Shown here piece after piece: positions 1 through 11,771 of a DNA stretch of 64,000 nt (position 1 is the stretch's first letter; each line of letters opens with the position of its first letter). A model generated the notes under the pieces. It was not told the DNA's origin and searched no databases. It saw only the letters and a program-made list of their open reading frames with translations. The DNA comes from Candidula unifasciata (taxonomy: Eukaryota > Mollusca > Gastropoda > Stylommatophora > Geomitridae): assembly GCA_905116865.2 (NCBI GenBank), contig CAJHNH020000569.1, positions 389,501-453,500 on the forward strand, in the 5' to 3' direction. The position numbers and the translations under genes are program-made.

Positions 1-294
1 CGGGGAATGAGCACACTGTGAGCCCCACCTTAGCTACGTGTTAAAGGGGAAGGCAGAAACGCAACCCATATTTCCTTCAGAACTGGTACAGAACATTTCT
101 AGCTGCTGCCCGGGTAGGTAGGTAATCCACAGACACCCCAGCACCACAATGCCATGAATATGTCCACCAGAGTTTACAGCTGGTAAATGCGAAGAAGAAG
201 AAGAATGTATAAGTTAAAAACTAAGCCATAGTTTAATGCTCTTAGACACAGTTTTCTTAGCTGTACATTATAAACTGGAAACCATGATAGCACA

Positions 295-415
295 GTCAGC
301 TGTGTACATAGAGGAGTTGAATGGCTACGGACCATGAAGCAGAACAAGAATGACTTGATGTGAGTTGGTTGATGGCCTATGCTCCACTGGGGGATAAAGT
401 GAAGAGGAAGAAGTA
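295..415 (+). mobile_element. LINE 3'-end fragment
   Basis: Contains GAGTTGGTTGATGGCCTATG then CTCCACTGGGGG, like the end of the 47.7-kb copy (GAGTTGGTTGAAGGGTCAAT). 5' part weak. Confidence 0.5.
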
Positions 416-549
416 AAGGTGGTTGTAAAGATGTTCACCTCATCACCCACTCAATGCCTACTGGTGTATAAATATGAAGCTGGCACTTCATGTCCAGTTT
501 GCTTTTAGTCATGAAAAAAGTTCCTTCAGTTACACACAGTGTGAGTGGA

Positions 550-678
550 GTAGATTTGAGTCAAGAATTGACATCACAGCGCTCAGGGCATTCCTATGCA
601 TGCTCTGTCCTCATCTTCAGCAGCCAGCACAGAGTTTCAATACTGATGGTACCGGTCACAATCTGGTAAATTACTGTG
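550..678 (-). mobile_element. 3'-end fragment of the RNase H LINE family
   Basis: Shares AAGAATTGACATCACAGCGC and the following CATCTTCAGCAGCCAGC...GATGGTACCGGTCAC with the 3' ends at about 14.9 and 62.2 kb. Confidence 0.75.
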
Positions 679-1074
679 AATGAGTGCTTAATAGGAACAT
701 GAACATTTTCAAAAGAAATAATTTAATTTGGACAGTGAGAATTTATGGCAATTCTTACTGTCCATAAGTGTTGGAAATATGCTGCTAATTGAGCCTTTCT
801 CAGCATGAGGTCAGTTATAAGCCAGTGCTTTATTAGGGATTAAAAGCAGAAAAAGAAGAAGAAGGCTATAAAGTTTACCTTCATATATTTTGTACCACAT
901 CACCATGAATTTGGTTTACGAGCTTGTCCCCTGGCTGCCATCTACCTATTTAATGACTTTATCTCCCTTGGTGGGTTCCAGAGCCCCAGTGTGGGGACAA
1001 AAAATAATGAACCCAATCTTAAGCATTTCATAAAGGCATATATTTATTCATTATTTCCTATGAATTTGGGAACT

Positions 1075-1235
1075 CATATGCCTGAGAGGCAGGGAACCAC
1101 TAGTTGACATACAGATAGATTTTAAAATGGATATGTATGCAGAATTCAAGTTCTGGAACAGAACTAAAGTTCAGAAGTGTACGAATAGCCAGAACTTTCC
1201 GCTAGAGTTTACAGCCAATGTGTCAGTAAGGAAGT
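1075..1235 (-). repeat. Dispersed repeat family E, partial
   Basis: GCCTGAGAGGCAGGGAACCA to CCGCTAGAGTTTACAGCC in reverse orientation. Another scrap (GAGTTTACAGCTGGTAAATG) lies at about 171-190. Confidence 0.75.
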
Positions 1236-1339
1236 GTATCAGACACTTAAACCGTGGCTCCATCTATTTTGGAAACAGATTCAAATGTATTGTTGATTTC
1301 ATGTTAAAAATTTTTTTTTTTTTTAATGAATTCTTGCAG

Positions 1340-1426
1340 GAGCTGGGAAGACCACCCTTTTGAATTACATTCTTAACGAGCAGCATGGAAAGAGAATTGC
1401 TGTGATACTTAATGAGTTTGGTGAAG
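1340..1426 (+). CDS. ZNG1: ZNG1 exon a (P-loop exon)
   Basis: Acceptor TTCTTGCAG and donor GAAG/GTTTGT. It starts in phase with two bases of the P-loop glycine codon and encodes [10 protein letters not shown] through NEFGE. The upstream exon supplying the first base of that Gly and the GYLG segment was not found between 1 and 1339. Confidence 0.93.
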
Positions 1427-4400
1427 GTTTGTTACAGAGGTTTACATTTTTACTTCTTCTTCTTCTTCAGCATTCCGAGCCCTTGAGGTTAATTGCTGCA
1501 GATATCACCCGCCTTCATTCATCTCTCTGGTTGGCTTTCTCTTTCCAGTTGGTTACACCAAGTGTTTGCAGGTCTGTCTAGATGTTATCTTTCCATCGTC
1601 TTATTGGTCTATCTGTCATCTGACATTCTTTCAATATGCCCCAACCATTTCAGTCTATTAGCTGTCATGATGAAAGTGATCAGTAGTGATTTAAACAGAT
1701 TATCTTCTTCTTCTTCTTCTTCTTCTTCTTCTTCTTCTTCATTCACGGGCTCTAAATTCTGGCGGAAGGTCCCGGTAGATTGTCCATTTGGACTTTTGGC
1801 TTTTACCTGGACCTGAGTTTTGCATGTACAACCCCTTTACTGGCTTTAGCAGTTCCCTGGCCTACGGGCAGATGTACTCCGACTTCAAGGGAATAAACAG
1901 ATTATGAATTTTATTGCTGCTTCCCACTCCCTGCTCACCGATGTTTGCATCTTTGATGGGTCCAAAGATTCGTCGTAAGACTCTTTTCGAAAACCTCTAA
2001 AAGGTTTCATCTATTTTAGTTTTTTTTTTACTTAACCATTCCTAAATGACCAACCAAATCTTTCTCTACTGGTGAAGCAGTACCTCACAAAGCAAAATGT
2101 AACTGCACATTAACACCATCTTCTACATTCTCCTGACCTGGTACCAGCTGATTTTTGTTTTTGTTCCTTTACCTAAAGTTGACACTGAAAGGGCAGCGTC
2201 AGGAATCCTGGGGACGTTGCCGCCATTGCAACAAAGAAGTTTAAAGAGGTGTCAAAAGAAAGCTTTCAGAAGAATTTAAGACCACCAGCGGTGTTAGACA
2301 AGGTGATATTCTCTCACCTTACCTCTTCATTCTTATGATGGATGATGTCATCAAGACCTGTAAGGAGAAGACAAAGAAGTACTCTGTAGGGTACTGGAAG
2401 ATGAGACCAATCTGTATATCAGAGCTGGCTTTTGCAGACGATGTGGCCCTGATAGCTAAATCAGAGGCACACCTTCAGTCCAACTTACTTGTCTGGAAGG
2501 AAGAGCTTGAAAAGAAAGGGATGACCATCAGTGTCTCCAAAACTAAAACCATGGTGATCTCAAGAGAGGAGAAGAAACACCAGATCATGATGGGTCAGTA
2601 TGCGTTGGAGCAGGTTAACCAGTTCAAATACCTTGGAGTTGTATTAGACCAAAATGGAGGCATTAAGACTGAGCTGGCTACACGAAAAGCAGCTGCTGGG
2701 AGACTCTTCCAGGCCATAAACCGAGGGTTTCTTAGCAAAAGAGAAATTGGCAAGAGGACGAAAATGGCTGTTTACCGCTCTACCTATGTACCAGTCCTGA
2801 CCTATGGGTGTGAGTCATGGGCAATGACAACAGCTCACAGAAGTCAGCTGCAGGCCTCGGAAATGAGATACCTGAGAAAGGTGGTCCAAGTGACAAGAAG
2901 GGACAAAGTCCGCAATCAGACAATACGTCAAGATCTTGATACCCAGTCCTTACCAACCCGAGTGGATCAGTCACAGTTACGATGGTTTGGACATGTGTGC
3001 AGAATGGGAGAAAATCGGCCACCATGGCAAGCATGGGAGGCTAAGAACCAGGGAACCAGACCTCCGGGACGACCCAGGGTGCGCTGGGAAGACAACATCC
3101 GACAGTCCCTGACTGACAGAGGACTGGAATGGAACAAAGCCAGAAAGAAAACTGCTGATAGAGACGTCTGGCGATCTCTCTGGCAAACCTCTACACCCCA
3201 AGGTAGAAGAGGAGCGACTAAGTAAGTAAGTAAGTAAGTAAGTCAAAAGAAAGGGCTTCAGGAATGTGCCCAACAACAGTATGCCTGTTGGCAAAAGTTT
3301 AGTTGCAGAAGAGAACTATTTTGAAGGAAATGTACAAAGTCCAGAAACTGTTTGAGGCTATCTGGTAGATATGGTGTATATTTTTTTGCAGAGTTTAACA
3401 TTTTTAGTTGATAGATTTTGTAAATGTTTATCGAAGAGTTTAGTAAATCTGATACAGAAATTTATCAAAAATTTTGGGAAGAGTTTAGCTAAGTGCATAA
3501 TAGGTTTTCTAACAGGTTATTGAGAAGTTTAATAAATATACGCAGTTAATTTAGTAAAAATTTTTTTTACAAATGTCCGTCGTAATTTTTTCTTATTTGG
3601 TAAAGTGCTAATTGATGAGTTTAACCAGTTTAAAGATTGTATACTTTTTTTTCTTCTGAAGATTGAAATCAGTTCAGCAGTTTCTTTCGAAGGCGGAGTG
3701 CATTCGCCTAAGAGGCAAGGAACCAACAGTCTGCATACAAATGAGTCAAATCTATAAAATGGAGGTACATGCAACACTTAGTTTCTGGAACGGGACTAGA
3801 GTCCAGAAGTGAACAAACAACCAGAACTTTCCACTGGAGTTTACAGCGGGTGAACACGAAGAAGAATGAGGAGTATTCAGCAGTATCTGAGGCAGATATT
3901 GTGACCCCTGTGTCATCAGTTCTTCATTTAAAATATATCAGTTCATAATTCATAATTCTCACTGTCTCTTTGACATTATTTGTGTGTGGTTTCTGTTTTC
4001 AGGAGATTCGGTTGAGAAGTCAATGTCTGTTGGAGAGAAGGGGGAATTATTTGAGGAGTGGTTGGAGCTGAGAAATGGGTGCTTGTGTTGTTCTGTGAAG
4101 TAAGTCGATTTGTTTTCATATTTTCATGTGGTCTGTCATTTGTCACTCTTCTTCACATTACTACCTGTTGACTGCTTGCCTCTCAGACAGAAGCACTCGG
4201 ACTTTGAAGGAAGCTCCATATTAGTCGTCTCTTTGGGTTGCCACGTTAGCGTAGTTGATAGGAGACTCGCTTTCAAATCCAGCTGCAACTCGCTGCAGCC
4301 CACGGCGGTTCCTGAGGTTCACCCAGCCTCTAGGAAATGGGTACCAGAGTTAACACTCTGGGGTAAATGGAGGAACGTCGCTGTAGCTACGGAGTTGAGT

Positions 4401-7400
4401 CGGATGGCGACACACGTGGACAGTTTCTTATCAGCTATCCCTACTGGTGGCAGAGCACTATGGTTTATAACCATGAGCAATGATGCTGGTTCACATCTCC
4501 CGACTCTTACCTTTTTATCTTACAATATACTTTTGGGTAGGCAGGTCAATTTATGTTTTCCCCACAGTGTGGCTCTGGAACCTGTTCAGAGAGTATATGA
4601 TTCAATCTGTAATCAATCAGTTCACAGCTTATTCAGTTCAGAACAACTTACAGTATGTAGGTAACACTATCCCTTGATTTCCCACTGTAGCGTATTGTGA
4701 TCTTTCAAGTTGAATAAAGAGAGAGAAGATGCTGGACAGTCTGACATCATGGCATGGAGGATCATTTGTGTCCAGAATAAATGACAGTACATGAGAAAGA
4801 AGGCTGTGGATAGATTTGACTAGCAATGCCCTACGGCATAGACTTTAACAAGAAGAAAGAATGCAGATTGTTGTCAGAGCACACTGATTGTGAGATTTGA
4901 GGTTTTGAACAAAGGATCGACATCATGACACACGGGTAGTAACCCAAAAGTGCTGCGCTCTTTTTCTAACTCAAGTCTGAGTCAGAAAAAGCTCAGCACT
5001 GTGCACAGGCTCTGTAGCAACAGCGAGGATACTGAAATAATTTGTGTAGATTTTTAACTAAAAATTTTGCCCGGGTAGCGCCGTTAGGCAACTCTTTTCG
5101 ATTTCCAGCTGCCAAGAGAGTTTACGTGTGCAACAATGCACACGGAGGTCCAATCTCACTACTCAGAGACCAGGAGGAATTACTAGGAGTCCATGTGGAA
5201 AAATCCCAGCCTTTACCGGGGAGTGAACCAGGAACCTATAGCACTCAAGGCGGACACCATGCCTCAGGACCAAGAAGCCCCCCTTAGAAATATTCATGAA
5301 ATCAGATGCATTGAACCAGTGACCATTTTCAGAAAATGAGCAATAACACAATTTATACTGGCAGCAATATTATTACTCCAAAATAAGCCAACTCTTAAAA
5401 CAAATTGGCCTCCCATAACAATAAGGTACTTTTGTTTCTGGTCTGTCAGAGACAACGGAGTTAAAGCTATTGAGAATTTGATGCAAAAGAAAGGCAAGTT
5501 TGACTACATACTTCTGGAGACCACCGGCCTGGCAGATCCAGGGCCTATTGCCTCCATATTTTGGCTTGATGAAGAACTGTGTAGTGATGTGTATTTAGAT
5601 GGTGAGTATAATGCTTTTCAGGGCATTTCATTTTGATGTTTATCAATAGCAGAAATATCAATACAATCTTACCTTTCTCCCTCCGTCTTTTTTTCTTTCA
5701 CTCTTGTTTATTTTTTCCATTTCTTCTTTTCTTATCTTCTTTCTGCCCCTTCAGCTGTCTATTGTTTATCATCCTTGGTTTTTTCCCCTCTTCAGCTCTC
5801 TCTTATTTTCCATCCTTCCTTTTTTCCCCATTGTTGCTTCCATTCTCTTCTTGAAAAAAATCTTTGTTACATCTCTTCCTTGTTCCTCTTTTTTTGCCAG
5901 CTTCTCTTTCTTTCTTCCTTTCTTTTTTCACTGATTCCTTATTTTTCTCTTCCTAATTGATTCCTTATTTTTCTCTTTCTTAATGATTCCTTTTTTTTCT
6001 CTTTCTTATTGATTCCTTATTTTTTTCTTCTTTATTGATTCCTTATTTTTATCTACTTTAACTTCACTCCTGCCTCCCTCCTTTCTCTCTTTACCCTATT
6101 TTACCCCTACCTTTGCCTTTTTCTGTCCCACCTTCTTTTTTCTTACTCTCTATTATCTCCCCCTCCTTTCCAAACACTCTTTATTTCTTCCTTCATCAAA
6201 ACTTTATTTTTAGCACTTGGATGTAACAGTAACCTTGTGTATGTGCGTGTGTGTATTCATAGATGCATGCGCACGCTGGTTTTGTTTATATACATGTGTT
6301 TTTTCTCTTTCTTCATTTTGTATTTTGCTTTCTTTTCTTTTCCTTTATTCCTACATTGCTTCATTTTCGTCTCTCTCCCTTTACTTTGTTTCTTCTTTCC
6401 TTCCTTCCTCCCTTTCTCATTATATACAAGCTAGTACATTAAGACATAACTCCATTGCACCCTGGAATCCCTGAAAATGGACTTCAGCCAAAATCACCAA
6501 AATTGCACTAAGGTTTGAAGTCTGACTAAGGTTATTTTAGTGTAGTGCCAATGATATATTCCTGTATGAAGCTATTCTCTTCCACTTTGTTTTTCTTTGC
6601 TGACTGATTTATTGTGAGAGTTAATGTACATATTCTATAGTCTTATTCTTCTTCTTCATGTTCACCTGCTGTAAACTGCAGCGGAAAGTTCTAGTTGTTT
6701 GTCCACCTCAGGATATTTGTCTTGTTTCGGAACCCGAGTCTTGCGTGCGTATCCGTTTAACAGATCTGACTTAATTGTGTGCAGATTTTTGGTGTCTGAC
6801 ATCGAAGGAGGTCTCCCAGTTAGCCGACTCTTATGACATGCTTGTCTGGGAGGCAGTGGGCCTGTTCTTGTTTTCCCCACAATGGGGCTCTGGAACCCAC
6901 ATAGGGAATATTCTGTAGTAAAGCTGACTTTTGCCGCTGCCCTTCTTTCTGTAACTGACTTCTTTGTGTCAGCACTTGCTATGGGTCAAGCATTGTTGCG
7001 GTTTGGATGAGTGAGTTCTTCTTTTTCTGCATTCATCCTTAAAAGCGCAGTGGCATACTGTGTTGTGGTTCACAGCTAAGCTACGATTCTGCACCGTATG
7101 GACCATGTACATCTTATTTGAGCAAACTCCTGATTAGTGGTTTGTTTATTCGTTTGTTCGGTTAGGCTAACATTTTGTTTGCTGGCAGTGGGTCCCCTCT
7201 CCCCACTCTCCAGAAAATGGGGGCCTGGGACCCGCAAGGGAAACATAAGAAAGTGAGGATCAAGAAGTGTTGTATGATAACAGTACTTTTTTCTGCTGTT
7301 AATTAAACATTTGTTTCTACCCAGGTGTCATTGTAATGGTTGATGCCAAGTTCTGCACCCAGGTAGCTATTCAACATGTTTTGTGATCTGTTTTAAACTT

Positions 7401-10400
7401 CTGATGCTTTGAGGGGGATGTAATGGTAATTTTGTTATCCTAAAAATGATAATTTTATTATCTTAAAATGATAATTTTATAATCTTAAATGATATTTTTA
7501 ATATCTTAAAATTATAATTTTATTATCCTAAAATTATAATTTTATTATCTTAAAATTATAATTTTATAATCTTAAATAATATTTTTAATATCTTAAAATT
7601 ATAATTTTATTATCCTAAAATGATAATTTTATTACCCTAAAATGATAATTTTATTATCCTAACACTTTTGGAAGTGTGACGTTGATTGAAATTGATATTT
7701 ACTGAGATGTATATCATTTTCATGTCTGGACCACTGCTGGTATTACAGAAAGGAGATGGCGATATATTGAATTCAGAGGACAAGAGACCAAGATCTGTGG
7801 AGGTGTGTGAACATTTACGCCAGCCGACAGGGCACGTGATGGTGACTAGGAACTGTTGTTGTTTTCATTTTTTTCTTCTTTCTTTTTAGGTGTTTAACAG
7901 TAATGTATCTTGTCCTTTGTTACAGCATTTGTTGGAAGAAAAAGCAGATGGGTCTGTCAATGAAGCTCAGAGGTAATTTGTTCTTGTCTCTGCCAGTTTT
8001 TATTCCAGTGCCCTGTTTTGGGGCAATAATGAATCGACCCACTTTAAAGAAAGCTCCCAATTAGTCAACTTTTACAACATGCTTTTGCATAGTCAGTGGC
8101 ACTATTCTTGTTTTCCCAAAAATGGGGCCCTGGAACCCACATGTGGGGAAAATATGATTTAAAAAAAAAAAAGGACCCCCCAAAAAAACTCAAAAAACCT
8201 CAAGCACAATTGACAATAACTGTTATCACATTAATTAAATTTTTACCCCCCAGCCCCCCAAATGGGGCCCTGGAACCCACATGGGAGCTTTGTTCCTGTC
8301 TGTAATTGTGCATCTATCAATCCTGCAATCTTAAGCTGGTGATTAATTTTCTCATTGAACTTTGCTTGTTCTTGTGTTGATGGTTGCTGTTTTTTCACAG
8401 ACAGATTGCCCTTGGAGATGTGATCATCATCAACAAAATTGATCTAGTGGAGAATGATGACTTGGAGATCTTGAATCACAGAATAAGGTGCTGTTCAAGT
8501 AGATTATCTGTTGATTTTTCTCTATAGCTTTTATCATACTTACAATGTGCTTTTATTGTGACGTCTTGAGTTTTAGTCTTTAACTCTTTCGGTCCAAAGC
8601 ACTTATTACTTTAACTCCATCTGACCAGAATTGTTGAGCTCAAAACAGTAAACATTTAGGTCTGATGGAGTTGAACAGAGATATAATGGGACAGAAATAG
8701 TTGAACTAAATATTTAGATAAAAAAGGGTTGGTAGAGAGACGTTATATTAGTACTAATTAAAATCACATCTCAACAGGTACGAGATTTTGTGTCATCTCC
8801 CATTTATCCCATGGTCCTTTCCACGAGCTGTTCTATGTTCTGTGGGGGTTAGCGTATTCGTTCCTTCCCCTTCAACCTCTGTACACACAGTGCGGAAAAC
8901 CGGCTCCAGTTCTTTCGAGGCTCACATGGAATTGCAAAGCTCTCTCGTTGCAGGCAACATTGATAGACCACTTCGTGTGTGTGTGCGGGTATGTGTGCGT
9001 GCGTGCCTGCCCCTCAATTACTGTACAGATGAACAGGAAATCTCTTCTATCAACTGGACCTCTGCACTGAGCGGACACATTGGCTGACTGGAAACGGACT
9101 TATAACACTCGTTCTCTAGCACGTGCACACAGCACATCAGCCTCGTCGAAGGACTTCGATGACCAGTGTGACTCCTGGCTGTGAGTCCCGCTCAGCACAC
9201 AGCTTTCGCCGGCATCCCTGCTATCTTGTTTCACCAGTAAGCCTACGCCTCCCTGCGTCATCACCCAGAACAGCTACTTTTTAGTGTCCAGTCCTCGTGG
9301 CCTGACTCTGCCAACTGGACTCTCTTCCTTTGACTGCACCGCAACCGATTCTCTTGGCTCTCAGACACCACTGTCTGACTTTTACTGTGGTACTCTGTCT
9401 CTCCTCAACCCCAGTATATACCCTTGCCTGCCCCTTCTGGGCAGCTCATGCCCCACAAGAAGCAGGCTAGCACGCATCCCTTCCTTCTTCCATGTATCAA
9501 CAGCTATCTCGCACAGGTCATGATAGTTAGCCCACGCGGCTACTACCTCGGGCCTCTCAGGTCCATCCCCTGTCAAGCCACTTCCCACTTGTCACAATAT
9601 TGACTCAACCAACGGATATTTCCTGGCTTGAGTCAACACTGGGCAACATATTGACACAGGAAACTGAACATTCTCCTGGATTCAGACCACATTGTCCCTT
9701 CCCACAATGTTACAACCCACATGAATCAACACGCAACACTACTGCATACAAATAAACCAGTAAAACAGATGGACGAACAACCAGAACTCTCCGCTGCAGT
9801 TTACAGCCGGTAAACAAAGAAGAAGATAAAATTGCTTAGTGAAATCACAAACAGCCGCCCCGCCCCCTCTCCCCCCAACCACTCAAAACCCAAAACATGC
9901 TGGGGTTGATTTTTCAACGTCCTGTAAAGGATATGCAACTGACTTGGACTTTTTTTTTTTAAATGTTGTTGGAGGGATTATATGGAAGAGAGTCAGCATT
10001 CTAGTTTTGTACTTCTGGCAGTGAGAGCTCACTTGCTTTCTCATAAATCAATGAATTGTTTGCATAGTAGTATGGAAGGAACTGTTGCATCCCTATTCTC
10101 TTAAATTAAAAAGTTTTACAAGGCTCAGCAACTGGAATCAAAAGGGTTCTAACAGCAACTTGAAAAAGTATTACTTTTTTTTTTTTTCTTTAATTTAGAA
10201 TTATTCTCCATTGCAGTGTTTTGATCTCTTAACTCTTTGAGTCCCAAAGAACGCATCATACGTTCATAGGTTGTGACCTAGAGACCCAATAAACACAAGA
10301 TGCATTGATTTTACGTCTCTTTTTACTACCCCGTGGGCCTCTGATGCTAAACCCTTTGGGACTCAAAAGAGTTAAAATATTATACTGTATTGTTCTCCAG

Positions 10401-11708
10401 TCACTCAGCAGTGTTGTTTTTATATATTTGTTTAGTTGAAGTGTTACTTTGTCTTGTTCTAAAATCAGTCAGCAGTGTTTTGTTTTTAATACATTTGTTT
10501 AGTTAAAGTGTTGCTTTGTCTTGTTCTCAAGTCAGTCAGCAGTGTTTTGTTTTAAATACATTTGTTTAGTTAAAGTGTTACTTTGTCTTGTTCTCAAGTC
10601 AATCAGCAGTATTTTGTTTTTAATACATTTGTTTAGTTAAAGTGTTACTTTGTCTTGTTCTCAAGTCAGTCAGCAGTGTTTTGTTTTTAATACATTTGTT
10701 TAGTTAAAGTGTTACTTTGTCTTGTTCTCAAGTCAGTCAGCAGTGTTTTGTTTTAAATACATTTGTTTAGTTAAAGTCTTACTTTGTCTTGTTCTCAAGT
10801 CAGTCACCGATGTATTTTTTCTTTTTCTTTTTTCTTTAGTTAAAGCATTACTTTCTCTTGTATTTAGGTCAATCAACAGTGTTGCTAAAGTTCTACAGAC
10901 TTCACGAGCCAAGTAGGTAACATATGATATTGTTAAGACTTTTGATAATTTTGTGTGTGTGTTTGTAATGTATACAATATGAAATGCTTGTCCATTAAAT
11001 GCATTGATAGCACTACATAATGTGCTAGCCACCCTTTTTAAGGCAAACACAGAAGAAGGAGAAATACGATGATGTTGTTCACATAGTAGCGTAAGAGATT
11101 CCATTGGGGCCCTGGGTTTAAGGGTCTGTTCTTCTTCTTCTTTTGTCATCTCACTGATACCAGGTCGTAGCCCAGTGTTGTTTTCTGTATTTGTCTTGCA
11201 CTTCTTGGGTGGCTTGGGTGATGGATTTGTTGATCTTTTTTTGCAGATTTATACTACACCATTTATCCTTCTCTTTCATGGTCTTCCTCTTGCCAGGGGT
11301 ATCAGGTGAAAACCTGGCAAGTAAAGTCAGCTGGTATGATGTTGGCTACATTGTCCACCGAGTGCCGATTGGTCTATAAAATGTTCAGGCAATGATCCCC
11401 AGGGTTCTCTGTAAAAATTGCTTTTGTGAACTGATCGACAGTCATGAAATGAACCTACAACCTTCAGAGCACAAGGCAAACTGTTTGACAGGAAGACCCC
11501 ATTTACCTTAAAATTTGAATGATTCTTCCCTGAAATACAACACGATATTGGATATGAAGCATTTAGGTAATGGAACTGTAACAGCAATAATACTCTCTGT
11601 CTCTTCCTTCCTCCAATTTCTCTGCCTCCTTCCTTATCCCCCCTTGTATCTCTGTCTGTCTTAGCCTCCCTCCCCCCAGCATTCTCTTTCTCTCTCTCTC
11701 TCTCTCTA

Positions 11709-11771
<63 letters not shown>

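Noticed and set aside
1..1339. Search for the ZNG1 first exon (GYLG segment)
   Set aside because: No frame giving a VTIITGYLG-like segment before a GT donor was found, so the gene is called 5'-partial.
2335..3225. 296-codon open frame as a host gene
   Set aside because: It has FADD and other RT motifs and a TAAG tail, so it is a LINE fragment within a ZNG1 intron.
10911..10918. Donor four bases downstream for ZNG1 exon g
   Set aside because: It would include an in-frame TAG. AA/GTAGGT gives the right phase for exon h.
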